DNA of 64,000 nucleotides, from NCBI GenBank assembly GCA_963778075.1, contig CAVZTJ010000014.1, positions 15,256-79,255 on the forward strand, read 5' to 3'. Shown here one piece after another: positions 33,959-42,727 of this stretch. The stretch's first letter is position 1. Every line of letters starts with the position of its first letter. The notes beneath the pieces are model-generated. The model did not search any database. It was not told the DNA's origin and was given only the letters and a program-made list of their open reading frames with translations. Source of the DNA: JASHPR01 sp963778075. GTDB taxonomy: Bacteria > Actinomycetota > Actinomycetes > Streptosporangiales > Streptosporangiaceae. The position numbers were made by a program, and so were the translations under genes.

Positions 33959-34942
33959 TCAGGTGCTCTCGGCGGCCGACGCCTCCGTTGCCCGCCTGGT
34001 CAGCTCGGCCCAGTTGTAGGCGTCCTCCGGCGTGGCGCGCACCATCTCGTCGATCTTCTTGGCGTCCTCGCCGACGAGAATCCGCCAGGCCCCGGACCGC
34101 ACGCCGTCGAGGATGATCGTCGCCGCGGCGGCGGCGCTAAGCGGCGCCTTGTCCCGGAAGTCGGCGTTCATCCGCACCAGCAGCTCGCGCAGGTCGTCGG
34201 CTGTGGCGTCCTTGGCCAGCAGCCCGGCCTCGGTCAGGCCTTCCCGCGCGTCCCCGGGGATCAGCTCCTCGATCTGGGCCTCGCTCATCTGCGCTGGCTC
34301 CGGCAGGCCGCGGGCTCGCATGCTGTTGGCGATGATGTCGGTGCCCACGTGACCCGGCATGACGACCGCGACCCTGACCTGGGGCGCGTTGCTGCGCAGG
34401 TCTTCGATGAGCGCCTCCGAGAAACCCCGCACGGCGAACTTGGCCGTGGCGTAGGCGGTGTTCGGCATGCCCGGACCCAGCGCCGCCCAGAGGCCGTTGA
34501 CGCTGCTGGTGTTCACGAGGACGCCGTCACCGCTCGCGATCAGCAGCGGCAGGAACGCCCGGGCGCAGTAGTAGACGCCCCACCAGTCGGTTGCGAATAC
34601 CTGCTCCCACACCTGCCGCTCGCTCTTGACGAAGCTCTCGCCGCCGCCGGTGCCCGCATTGTTGAAGACGAGGTCGACGTGATCGCTGTTGTGCTCCTGG
34701 AGCAGCTCGTCACGGAATCGCAGCACCCACGCTTCGTCGGAGACGTCGCACATGTGGCTGGTGACCCGCACATCGGCCGCAGCGCCTTCCTCCGCCATGG
34801 CCGCGGTCGCCGCGACGGCGTCCGCGTTCAGGTCGCAGGTCGCGACCGAGCACCCTTGCGCCGCGAGCTGGCGGACGAGCTCACGGCCCATGCCGGAGCC
34901 TCCGCCGGTTACCACGGCAAGCTTTCCATCGAATGAGTCCAC
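33959..34942 (-). CDS. SDR family NAD(P)-dependent oxidoreductase
   Basis: A 327-residue classical short-chain dehydrogenase with C-terminal extension. The cofactor motif is TGGGSGMG, NNAG lies in VFNNAGTGGG, and the catalytic Tyr-Lys pair is YATAK (TAYATAKFAVRGFSEAL), with Ser in NTSSVNG. The extension (about residues 230-327) is typical of the group with PGDAREGL and a DAYNWAELTRR end. Divergent from a CocE-type hydrolase, with a palindrome between them. Confidence 0.92.
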   Translation of the reverse strand: MDSFDGKLAVVTGGGSGMGRELVRQLAAQGCSVATCDLNADAVAATAAMAEEGAAADVRVTSHMCDVSDEAWVLRFRDELLQEHNSDHVDLVFNNAGTGGGESFVKSERQVWEQVFATDWWGVYYCARAFLPLLIASGDGVLVNTSSVNGLWAALGPGMPNTAYATAKFAVRGFSEALIEDLRSNAPQVRVAVVMPGHVGTDIIANSMRARGLPEPAQMSEAQIEELIPGDAREGLTEAGLLAKDATADDLRELLVRMNADFRDKAPLSAAAAATIILDGVRSGAWRILVGEDAKKIDEMVRATPEDAYNWAELTRRATEASAAEST

Positions 34943-34972
34943 AGCCCGGCACCTCCCGCCCTTGCTGTCAAT

Positions 34973-34988
34973 AAACTGATATCAGTTT
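34973..34988. promoter_or_regulatory. Perfect palindrome in divergent SDR/CocE promoter
   Basis: AAACTGATATCAGTTT is an exact 16-bp palindrome, 30 bp upstream of the SDR start and about 97 bp from the hydrolase start. It suits a dimeric repressor, for example of the TetR family. The regulator is not adjacent. Confidence 0.6.
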
Positions 34989-35084
34989 TAGGGCCGGAAC
35001 GTCAAGCCGGTGCTCTGTCGCGTCTTGTCCGAGGTTCGTCCGGGACGGCACGATTGATGCAGGCAGCCGCGATGAGGAGGGCTC

Positions 35085-36845
35085 ATGAGCTTCACGGTCG
35101 AGAAGGACATTATGGTGCCGATGCGTGACGGCGTCTGCCTGGCGACGGACGCGTGGGTTCCGGCCGGCGACGGGCCCTTCCCGGTGCTGCTCGTGCGGCT
35201 CCCCTACGGCAAAGACCTGCCCGGGCTGTTCGCATACGGGCTGCTCCCGAACATCTTCGCGCTGGTCGAAGCCGGTTATGCCGTGGTCTACCAGGACTGC
35301 CGGGGCACGTTCCGGTCCGGCGGCGAGTTCGTCCCCATGATCAACGAGCCGAACGACGGCGCCGACACCCTGGCCTGGCTGATGGAACAGCCCTGGTGCG
35401 ATGGCAACATCGGCACCTACGGGGCGTCCTATCTTGGCTTCGTCCAGTGGGCGTCCGCTTCCGCCTCGGACAAGCTGAAGGCGATCGCGCCCGCGGTCAC
35501 CACCACGGACTACTACACGGCGCCGTGGTACGCCGACGGCGGGGCGCTGTCGCTGCACTCGATCCAGTCCTGGGCGACGCTGATGGCCATGGCCGAGGTG
35601 CAGCGCGCGATGGGCGCGGGCTCCGGCGACATGCAGACGCTGATAAGCCTCGTGGCGATGGCCGCCAACCCGGATCCGCACCTTGCGGAGCTGCCGGTCC
35701 GGGCCAGGCCGCTGCTGGAGAAGCAGTGGCCATGGTGGGGGGACATCCTCGCTCACCCAGCACGCGACGCGTTCTGGCAAGAACTCTCGGTCACTGACCG
35801 GATCGAGGACATCACGGTGCCCGCGCTGAACATCGGCGGGTGGTTCGACATCTTCGCCAGCAACACCGCGCGGACGTTCACCGAGCTGCGGAAGCGGAGC
35901 GGCAGCGCCGAGGCGCGCGAGGGTACGCGGCTGATCATCGGACCGTGGGACCACCTCAACAGTACCGGGATCTACCCGGACCGGAAGTTCGGGCTGATGG
36001 CCGACGCGCTGTACAACGACCTGACCGGCGCGCACCAGCGGTTCTTCGACCGCTGGCTGCGGGGCCAGGAAGGCGCCACGGCCGGGGACGCCCCGGTGCG
36101 GATCTTCGTCATGGGCATCGACCAGTGGCGCGACGAGCAGGACTGGCCGCTGCCGGACACCACGTACGTGGATTACTTCCTGGACGGCTCGGGGCGCGCG
36201 AACACCGCCGCCGGCGACGGCGAGCTGCGCACCGAGGCAGTGCAGGGGGATGGGGAGGTGGGTGGGGGCGTGGGAACCGACGTCTACCTGTACGACCCGC
36301 GGCGGCCGGTGCCCACGCTGGGCGGACGGGTAATGAACCCGTCGACGGCGAACGCGGCCGGGGCGGTCGACCAGCGCAAGGCCGAGAGCCGCGACGATGT
36401 GCTGTGCTACTCGACCCCGGTGCTGGAGCGCCCGGTGGAGGTCACCGGCCACGTGTCGCTGACGCTGTTCGTCTCCTCGTCGGCGGCTGACACCGACTTC
36501 ACGGGCAAGCTGGTCGACGTGTTCCCGGATGGGCGCGCGATCTTCCTGACCGACGGGATCCTGCGAGCGCGCTACCGCAACTCGCTCGCCGAGCCCGAGC
36601 CGCTGACCCCGGGCGAGGTCTACGAGGTCACCCTCGACCTGTCGGTGACCTCCAACGTGTTCCTGCCCGGGCACCGGATTCGGCTCGAGGTTTCGAGCAG
36701 CAACTTCCCCCGTTTCGACCGCAACACCAACACCGGCGGCGCGATCACCGAGGACGGCGAGGAGGATGTGGTGGTCGCGGTGAACCGCGTTTTCCACGGC
36801 CCCGGTCACCCGAGCCGGCTGGTGCTGCCGACCATCGACCGGTAG
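35085..36845 (+). CDS. CocE/NonD family hydrolase (X-Pro dipeptidyl-peptidase type)
   Basis: A 586-residue alpha/beta hydrolase. The N-terminal catalytic domain has the nucleophile motif GASYLG (GxSxxG), the acid Asp around LNIGGWFDIF and the His in IIGPWDH. The C-terminal jelly-roll domain contains DFTGKLVDVFPDGRAIFLTD and PGHRIRLEVSSSNFPRFDRN, standard in CocE and glutaryl-7-ACA acylases. A GAGGAGGG ribosome-binding site precedes ATG. It hydrolyses an ester or amide of unknown identity. Confidence 0.93.
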   Translation: MSFTVEKDIMVPMRDGVCLATDAWVPAGDGPFPVLLVRLPYGKDLPGLFAYGLLPNIFALVEAGYAVVYQDCRGTFRSGGEFVPMINEPNDGADTLAWLMEQPWCDGNIGTYGASYLGFVQWASASASDKLKAIAPAVTTTDYYTAPWYADGGALSLHSIQSWATLMAMAEVQRAMGAGSGDMQTLISLVAMAANPDPHLAELPVRARPLLEKQWPWWGDILAHPARDAFWQELSVTDRIEDITVPALNIGGWFDIFASNTARTFTELRKRSGSAEAREGTRLIIGPWDHLNSTGIYPDRKFGLMADALYNDLTGAHQRFFDRWLRGQEGATAGDAPVRIFVMGIDQWRDEQDWPLPDTTYVDYFLDGSGRANTAAGDGELRTEAVQGDGEVGGGVGTDVYLYDPRRPVPTLGGRVMNPSTANAAGAVDQRKAESRDDVLCYSTPVLERPVEVTGHVSLTLFVSSSAADTDFTGKLVDVFPDGRAIFLTDGILRARYRNSLAEPEPLTPGEVYEVTLDLSVTSNVFLPGHRIRLEVSSSNFPRFDRNTNTGGAITEDGEEDVVVAVNRVFHGPGHPSRLVLPTIDR

Positions 36846-36866
36846 CGGAAGGCGCGACCGGGCGGC

Positions 36867-37373
36867 TCAGTTCGGGGTGACGCCGAAGATCCAGGTGACG
36901 CCGAAGCGGTCGGTGAGCATGCCGTAGGCGGGCGCAGCGGACTGGGCGGTCACCAGCGGCGCGATCACGACGCCGCCGTCGGCGAGCTTGTCCCACAACA
37001 GGCTGATCTCCTCGACGGTGTCACCATTGAGCAGCAGGAAGAACGACTCGTCATGGGTCAGGCCGCCGGCGCGGTACGCGGTTTCCTCCGAGGTGCCGGC
37101 GATCCCGCCGCCGGTGCCGCCGAACACGTCGTAGGCGGCCACGCGGAAGCCGTTGTCGCCCACGACCACCCCGAAGGCGACGTGATCGGCGTCGGGAGAA
37201 TCTGAGTCAACGGGGCCGAACGTCACGGGGCCGCCGTTCGGGTCGTCCCGGGGAACGCCGAACTGCCCGTAGGTGGCGATCATCAGCTGACCGCCGAAGA
37301 CGGAGTGATAGAACTCCAGCGCCTGGCGGGCGTCGCCGCGGAAGTTGAGGTGGGCGGTGTTGGTGATGCTCAT
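36867..37373 (-). CDS. VOC family protein (PhnB-like)
   Basis: A 168-residue protein of the vicinal oxygen chelate fold, PhnB/3-demethylubiquinone-methyltransferase-like. Characteristic text is AHLNFRGDARQALEFYHSVF GG-type N-terminus, DESFFLLLNGDTVEEISLLW and the end MLTDRFGVTWIFGVTPN. Its enzymatic role is unknown. It converges with the CocE-type gene. Confidence 0.88.
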   Translation of the reverse strand: MSITNTAHLNFRGDARQALEFYHSVFGGQLMIATYGQFGVPRDDPNGGPVTFGPVDSDSPDADHVAFGVVVGDNGFRVAAYDVFGGTGGGIAGTSEETAYRAGGLTHDESFFLLLNGDTVEEISLLWDKLADGGVVIAPLVTAQSAAPAYGMLTDRFGVTWIFGVTPN

Positions 37374-37469
37374 CGGGAATTCTCCTTAGTGTTCGCGCGG
37401 CCACCATGCCGATCGTCACGCCCTCCTGCCCGCTAGTGTGGGGCGGCGCCAGCGAGGAAGGTGCACAGA

Positions 37470-38657
37470 GTGGCGAAACGAACCATCTCGGTGCAGCGGC
37501 GGCGGCACGCCATGGTGCGCCGGCACCACCTCGACGGCGGCGCCGCGAGCCCGGAAGCGGTGACTCACGCCCTAGTCGCGCTGCATGCTACCGACCCGGC
37601 CTCGGTCTACCTCTCGGTACTCGCCCGCAGCACCGTATCGAGCCTGGCCGATGTGTCGGCGGCGATGTACGAGCGGCGCAGCCTCGTGCGCTGGATGGCC
37701 ATGCGGCGCACCCTGTTCCTCCTGCCCCGGAACGACGTCCCGATCGTGCAGGCCGCGATCAGCACCCCACTCGCCGCCGTGCTGCTCCGGCGCCTGATCA
37801 GCCAGCTGAAGCGCAACGGCACGGAGCCGCCCGTCAGCGGTGACCTGGAAACTTGGCTTTCGGGCCTGCAGGGACAGGTCGAGCACGCCTTGCGTGCCCG
37901 GGGCAGTGCCACCGGCGCCGAGCTGGCCGCCGACGTCCCGGCGCTGCGGACCCTTATTCCGCCCCGCGCGGCCTCGGACCGCCCGCAGAACGTCACCTCT
38001 TCCCTGCTCACCATCATGAGTGCCCAGGGCCGCATCGTCCGCGGTACCCCGACCGGCCCTTGGACCAGTCGCCATCACCGCTGGGAACCCGTCGAACGCT
38101 GGTGGCAGGACGGCCTGCCCGAACTGACCGCAGAAGACTCGCAGCGAGCACTGGCCCGGCGCTGGCTTGCCCGGTTCGGGCCGGCCACGGTCGACGACTT
38201 GCAGTGGTGGACCGGCTGGAACCAGACCACTGTCCGGCACGCGCTCCGCGAGCTTCCCGTCGAGGACGTGGACCTGCACGGCGACACCGGCATCGCCCTC
38301 GTCAACGACGATCTCGACGATGCGACGGACCCTCCGGCCGCGGCGCTGCTGCCCGCTCTCGACCCCACCCCCATGGGCTGGAAACGACGCGACTGGTTCT
38401 TCGGCATCCCGCAGCACCTCGTGTTCGACAACCGGGGCAACATCGGGCCCACTCTGTGGTGGGACGGCGAGATCATCGGCTCCTGGGCCGTGGATGCCAC
38501 CGGCGAGATCCGCACCCTGGTGGTCGCTGACCGGGGAGCCGCAGCGCGCACCGTCATCCAGGACGTCGCGGCACGGATGCAGGAACGGCTGCAGGGAACC
38601 GCGATCACGCCCGCGATTCGCACGCCCTTGGGAGACTCTGTCGCTGGGGGCGGGTGA
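37470..38657 (+). CDS. AlkZ-like winged-helix DNA-binding protein (HTH_42)
   Basis: A 395-residue protein related to AlkZ/YcaQ DNA glycosylases. It has RRHAMVRRHHLDGGAASPEA, the SSLLTIMSAQGRIVRGTPTG region, ARRWLARFGPATVDDLQWWT and FFGIPQHLVFDNRGNIGPTL. In AlkZ the catalytic motif is a QxQ/QxD after the first helix; here the equivalent reads ALHATDPASVYLS, so glycosylase activity is not certain. GTG 37470 has AGGAAGG at good distance; a GTG at 37461 is too close to it. Confidence 0.8.
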   Translation: MAKRTISVQRRRHAMVRRHHLDGGAASPEAVTHALVALHATDPASVYLSVLARSTVSSLADVSAAMYERRSLVRWMAMRRTLFLLPRNDVPIVQAAISTPLAAVLLRRLISQLKRNGTEPPVSGDLETWLSGLQGQVEHALRARGSATGAELAADVPALRTLIPPRAASDRPQNVTSSLLTIMSAQGRIVRGTPTGPWTSRHHRWEPVERWWQDGLPELTAEDSQRALARRWLARFGPATVDDLQWWTGWNQTTVRHALRELPVEDVDLHGDTGIALVNDDLDDATDPPAAALLPALDPTPMGWKRRDWFFGIPQHLVFDNRGNIGPTLWWDGEIIGSWAVDATGEIRTLVVADRGAAARTVIQDVAARMQERLQGTAITPAIRTPLGDSVAGGG

Positions 38658-38715
38658 AGGCGGTGGTCCTGCAGACCGTTTCCTTCGCGGCCCGTTCAGG
38701 ACAGCCGGCGCGGTC

Positions 38716-39477
38716 TCAGAAGGGCAGCGGGCCGTAGCCGCCTGTGCCGTCGGTGGTCCATATGTGCCCCCACAGGATTCCGGTCGGGCCGTCGTCCGGC
38801 AGCGTGGCCAGGTAGACGCTGGGCTCGGCGCCCTCATCGGGCGTGCGGAACCCGCGGTGGTCGTTGAAGTCCGTGTCGGTGTAACCGGGGTTGGCGGCGT
38901 TGACCTTGATCGGCGTGTCCCTGAGCTCTTTGGCGTACATCACGGTGAGCATGTCCAGCGCGGCCTTGGACGACGGATACTGCGCCGAGGCGGGCAGCTG
39001 GGCGAGCGGGCTCGCCGGGTCGCTCTGCGAGCCGAGCGAGCCGACCTCGCTGGACACGTTGACGATCCGCGCGGCGTCGGCGCGGCGCAGCAGCGGGAGC
39101 ATGGCGTTGGTCACCGCGACCACGCCGAAAACGTTGATTTCGTAGACCGCGCGCATGTCGTCGAGCGACGTCTCGCTCGGTTGAGCGCGGCGGCGATCGA
39201 CGGTCGCGGTGCCCGCGTTGTTGACCAGAACGTCCAGCCGGCCGTACTCGGCTTCGATCCACTCGGCGGCCTGCTGGACCGACTTGGCGTCGGTGACGTC
39301 GAGCTGGACAAACCGGGCGTCGGCGCCGCCGTCGCGCAGGGCGCTCTCGGCCGCCCGGCCGCGTTCCTCGTCGCGCGCGCCGGCCAGCACGGTCATGCCC
39401 TGCGCACCGAGCTGGCGCGCGGTCTCGAACCCGATCCCCTTGTTAGCCCCGGTGATCAGGGCGATCTTTGCAGTCAT
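38716..39477 (-). CDS. SDR family oxidoreductase (carbonyl-reductase-like)
   Basis: A 253-residue short-chain dehydrogenase. Cofactor motif TGANKGIG, NNAG in VLVNNAGTATVD, active site Ser in NVSSEVGSLG and YPSSK (Tyr-Lys). The ending GHIWTTDGTGGYGPLPF is typical of this group. Start at ATG 39477, chosen because the family begins MTAKIALITGANKG. It is divergent from an XRE-family regulator, a common pairing suggesting regulation by it. Confidence 0.93.
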   Translation of the reverse strand: MTAKIALITGANKGIGFETARQLGAQGMTVLAGARDEERGRAAESALRDGGADARFVQLDVTDAKSVQQAAEWIEAEYGRLDVLVNNAGTATVDRRRAQPSETSLDDMRAVYEINVFGVVAVTNAMLPLLRRADAARIVNVSSEVGSLGSQSDPASPLAQLPASAQYPSSKAALDMLTVMYAKELRDTPIKVNAANPGYTDTDFNDHRGFRTPDEGAEPSVYLATLPDDGPTGILWGHIWTTDGTGGYGPLPF

Positions 39478-39579
39478 AGCTCTGACGCTATGGCAGCCAT
39501 CGCAACGGCGGGAGAGACCGGGGGAGCCTGGGACCAGCGGTACCACCCTGCGGGTTCCGGCAGGTGGCAAGCTGGAGAC

Positions 39580-40422
39580 ATGAGCCCTTCCGGGTCTCGC
39601 CGCTCCGAGCTGGCGGCGTTCCTGCGGGCCCGGCGCGCCCGGGTGTCCCCGCAGCAGGCCGGGCTGCCCGCGGTCGGTCCGAGGCGGACGCCGGGGCTGC
39701 GCCGGCAGGAGGTGGCACAGCTCGCCGGGATGTCGGTGGACTACTACATCAGGCTGGAGCAGGGCCGCGGCCCGCACCCGTCACGGCAGGTGCTGTCCGC
39801 GCTGGCCCGGGCGCTGATGCTGAGCGCCGGCGAGCGGGAGTACCTGTTCCGGATGGCCGGCGTGGCGCCACCGCAGCCGGCCCGGCCCGGCCGCGAGATC
39901 ACGCCGGGCATCAGGTACCTGCTGGACAGCATGCCCACCACGCCCGCCTACGTGGTCGACGCCGCGTACAACGTCCTGGCCTGGAACCGGCTCGCCACCC
40001 ACTTCATCGGCAACCTGGCCCAGCACCCGGACCGCAACATGATCCGCTGGACCTTCCGCCGGCCACCGGAGCATCCCGCCTGGAGCGACGCGGACTTCGT
40101 CCGCTTCACCAGGGCGACGGTCGCCGACCTGCGCTCCGGCTACGCCCGCTACCCGGGCGACCCGGAGATCGACAGCCTGGTCACCGAGATGCTCGCGCTC
40201 TCCCCGGAGTTCGCGCGGATGTGGGACGCGCACGAGGTGGAGGCCCGCGGGCCGATGCTCAAGCACGTCGACCACCCGGACGCCGGGCCGCTCGAGTTCG
40301 AGTGCCAGGTCCTGCACATCGCCGAGACCGGCCAGCGCATCATCACCTACTGCGCCGCCCCAGGTTCCACGACCGAGGATGCCTTCCTTAAGCTCGCGGC
40401 GCAGCCCGCCCGGCCGGCCTGA
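39580..40422 (+). CDS. XRE family regulator with MmyB-like domain
   Basis: A 280-residue protein. The HTH lies near residues 40-70 (RRTPGLRRQEVAQLAGMSVD then YYIRLEQGRGPHPSRQVLSA). The C-terminal half has MmyB-like ligand domain sequences PAYVVDAAYNVLAWNRLATH and RNMIRWTFRRPP. GGAGAC precedes ATG. It likely controls the divergent SDR gene. The fatty-acid-like ligand known for MmyB is an inference here. Confidence 0.92.
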   Translation: MSPSGSRRSELAAFLRARRARVSPQQAGLPAVGPRRTPGLRRQEVAQLAGMSVDYYIRLEQGRGPHPSRQVLSALARALMLSAGEREYLFRMAGVAPPQPARPGREITPGIRYLLDSMPTTPAYVVDAAYNVLAWNRLATHFIGNLAQHPDRNMIRWTFRRPPEHPAWSDADFVRFTRATVADLRSGYARYPGDPEIDSLVTEMLALSPEFARMWDAHEVEARGPMLKHVDHPDAGPLEFECQVLHIAETGQRIITYCAAPGSTTEDAFLKLAAQPARPA

Positions 40423-40459
40423 CCGCGCGGCTACCACCGGATCCGCTCACGGCAGCCAC

Positions 40460-40951
40460 CTACTGACGGTCACTCTCGCCGAAACCTTCGGCTAGGACGT
40501 CATCCGCCTTCCGGGCAAGGCCCGGCTCGTCGAATCGGACTGCTCCCATGCTGGCTGAGGCGACGAAGGCGACGGCTTCGATCTCGACGAGCTGCCCCTC
40601 GTAGCCCAGGGCCGCGACGCCCAGCAGCGTGCTCGGTGCGTCGTGGGCGCCGAAGGCCGCGGCGACCACGTTCCAGGCGGTGACCAGGTCCTCGCGGTGG
40701 GCGCTGCAGACGTAGACCGTCGTCTTGAGCACGTCGGTCAGCTTGGCGCCGGACTCCTCGAGCGTCACCCGCAGGTTGCCGACCGCCTGGCGCATCTGCC
40801 CCGCGATGTCTCCCGGCTCGACCACGTGTCCCTGTTCGTCGAGCGGGCACGCCCCGGCGGTGAAGATCACGCCTGTTCCCGGGGCCGCCGCGGCGTAGGC
40901 GTACGGAGCTCCCGGAAACAGCTGGCTGCTGCGAATGAACGTTGCTGGCAT
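40460..40951 (-). CDS. RidA/YjgF family protein
   Basis: A 163-residue Rid-superfamily protein: GVIFTAGACPLDEQGHVVEP, MRQAVGNLRVTLEESGAKLT, VLKTTVYVCSAHREDLVTAW and QLVEIEAVAFVAS. In true RidA an Arg before the last strand (typically PAR) is needed for enamine deaminase activity; here that place reads APSTLLGVA, so it is probably another Rid subgroup. It is longer than RidA by a C-terminal tail of about 30 residues. Confidence 0.87.
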   Translation of the reverse strand: MPATFIRSSQLFPGAPYAYAAAAPGTGVIFTAGACPLDEQGHVVEPGDIAGQMRQAVGNLRVTLEESGAKLTDVLKTTVYVCSAHREDLVTAWNVVAAAFGAHDAPSTLLGVAALGYEGQLVEIEAVAFVASASMGAVRFDEPGLARKADDVLAEGFGESDRQ

Positions 40952-41018
40952 GGCAAGACCCTGCCACCACCACGGGCCTGGCGACAGCGATTATTGGCGC
41001 GGTGCCGGTCCCGCGGCG

Positions 41019-41939
41019 TCAGACCGGGATCACCCGCCGGAGCTTGCCGGTCTCCGGGTTACGCGACAGAGCGGCAACGGCATCGACCGTGACCTCGGGA
41101 TCGGCCAGCCCGGTCCGGGCCAGCGCCGCGCAGAGCTGCTCGCGCAGGCCCGCCACGCTGATCCCGCTCTCCAGCAGCACCTGCACGGCCACACCGCGGG
41201 CGGTCTGGCGTACCTGGTAGTCGAGCACATCCGGCTGGGCCAGCAGGATCGACCGGAGCGTCAGCGGATGGATCTCCGCCTGGCCGTAGCACAGGATGTC
41301 GTCGGGCCGCCCCTGCACGGTGACGCGCATGAGGCCATGCGAGGCGGCATCCGGCTGCCGGGTGAACGAGTCGTTCAGCTCGTATCTGATCAACGGCTGC
41401 AGGTCATTGAACAGATTGGTGATGAGGAGCGGCCCGAGCGCGGCCAGCCGGGTCCGGAAGATCAGGCTGACGAACTCCGCCACACTCACCGGGTCGTAAG
41501 CAAAGATCCCGCGCTGGCCGGAACTGCCGCCGGTTGCCATGCACGTGTATCCGCCGGGCAGCGGCCGGGGCTCGTCGTGGGTGGCCGCCAGGGCACGCTC
41601 TGCCGCCTCGCGGTTCAGCAGCCGGTCGCTGATCAGGTCGTCGAAGTGATCCATCATCTGCGCCTTGGTCATCACCGGCAGGCTCGGCAGGTCGGCGGGC
41701 TCGAAGCGTGGCGGGTCGATGCCATGAAGCCGCCTGGCGTGAAAAGCGGAACGCTGGATCGCCGAGGCCAGGAGGCGGCGTAGCCGGTCACGCTGCCAGT
41801 CATGAAGCTGATCCGGGGGCATGACCATCCGCCGGAACTGCCCGGGCAGGCCAGCCACAATATCCGCCTGGATGCGGCCGCGCAGGTCACAGAATGCTGG
41901 CGCGCCGCCGTCCGGCCGCGTCAGGAGCTCAGCGGGCAT
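41019..41939 (-). CDS. PaaK-like acyl-CoA ligase, internally shortened
   Basis: The N-terminal part (WQRDRLRRLLASAIQRSAFH, LPVMTKAQMMDHFDDLISD, YTCMATGGSSGQRGIFAYD with the P-loop-like TGGSSG) and the C-terminal part (LLITNLFNDLQPLIRYELND, TVDAVAALSRNPETGKLRRV) belong to phenylacetate-CoA-ligase-like adenylating enzymes. The middle, normally over 100 residues between them, is missing without loss of frame, giving only 306 residues. It is probably inactive. ATG 41939 follows GGGGGA. It is downstream of a TetR gene. Confidence 0.75.
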   Translation of the reverse strand: MPAELLTRPDGGAPAFCDLRGRIQADIVAGLPGQFRRMVMPPDQLHDWQRDRLRRLLASAIQRSAFHARRLHGIDPPRFEPADLPSLPVMTKAQMMDHFDDLISDRLLNREAAERALAATHDEPRPLPGGYTCMATGGSSGQRGIFAYDPVSVAEFVSLIFRTRLAALGPLLITNLFNDLQPLIRYELNDSFTRQPDAASHGLMRVTVQGRPDDILCYGQAEIHPLTLRSILLAQPDVLDYQVRQTARGVAVQVLLESGISVAGLREQLCAALARTGLADPEVTVDAVAALSRNPETGKLRRVIPV

Positions 41940-41955
41940 CGGATTCCCCCGTCGA

Positions 41956-42582
41956 TTAGCTGTTGGAATGTTCCCCGTCCGCGCCCGGCTCGGTCTGCAG
42001 CACAAGCTCGCTGACGACTTCGGTGGTTGGCAGGCTGACCCCGGCGGGATCGGCCAGCCGCTCCAGGAACGCGCCGCGGCTGACCGCCATGGTCAGCTGG
42101 GCCAGGACCCGGACCGGGTAACGAGGAGTGGTGCCGGCCCGCTCGTGCAGCCGGGCATAGACCGACGCGAGGCCGTCCAGCGTGCGCTCGTGCAGCTCGG
42201 CATACCGCCGGTTCAGCTCGGGCACCCGGGCCGCGTGCAGCCGGAACTCCAGCACCAGCTGCATCCACTCGGGCTCGGCCCGCCACAGCGACAGGGCCAG
42301 GTCCGGCACTGCCATCGCCAGCTGCCTGCCGTCGAGCCGTTCCGCGAGCCGCTCGTTCTGCTCCGCCCGCTCGCTGATGCTTGCTTCCAGCAAGGCCAGG
42401 AACATGTCGGCCTTGCTGGCGAACTGGGAGTAGACGACTCCCTTCGAGAACCCGGCTTCCTCGGCGATCACGTCGAGCGTGGCGCTGGCATAGCCGCGGG
42501 CCAGGAACACCCGCCGGGCCGCCTCGAGAACCAGGCGGCGATTCCGCTCCACCTGCTCCTCACGGGTCAGCTTCGTTCTCAT
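41956..42582 (-). CDS. TetR family transcriptional regulator
   Basis: A 208-residue regulator with HTH LEAARRVFLARGYASATLDV then IAEEAGFSKGVVYSQFASKA, and a helical C-terminal domain. Two ATACC-N3-GGTAT elements lie at its start, so autoregulation is likely. The truncated PaaK-like gene follows 16 bp downstream, which suggests that the original operon handled an aromatic or fatty acid. Confidence 0.92.
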   Translation of the reverse strand: MRTKLTREEQVERNRRLVLEAARRVFLARGYASATLDVIAEEAGFSKGVVYSQFASKADMFLALLEASISERAEQNERLAERLDGRQLAMAVPDLALSLWRAEPEWMQLVLEFRLHAARVPELNRRYAELHERTLDGLASVYARLHERAGTTPRYPVRVLAQLTMAVSRGAFLERLADPAGVSLPTTEVVSELVLQTEPGADGEHSNS

Positions 42583-42609
42583 ACCAACGGTATCTAATAC
42601 CGACGGTAT
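42581..42609. promoter_or_regulatory. Repeated ATACC-N3-GGTAT operator
   Basis: ATACC-AAC-GGTAT (42581-42593) and ATACC-GAC-GGTAT (42597-42609) are two short palindromes 16 bp apart from centre to centre; a half-site ATACCAGGG follows at 42620. The first overlaps the tetR start codon. Confidence 0.65.
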
Positions 42610-42727
42610 CTGGTTGTCAATACCAGGGCGCCGCTTCTCGCGTGATGCTCAGGGTTAGCGCCCGCGATGGCTGCGGTGAGCGCCCGTGATTGGAGCGGCC
42701 AAATACGTCGGCGCCGCCAGGCCGCGA

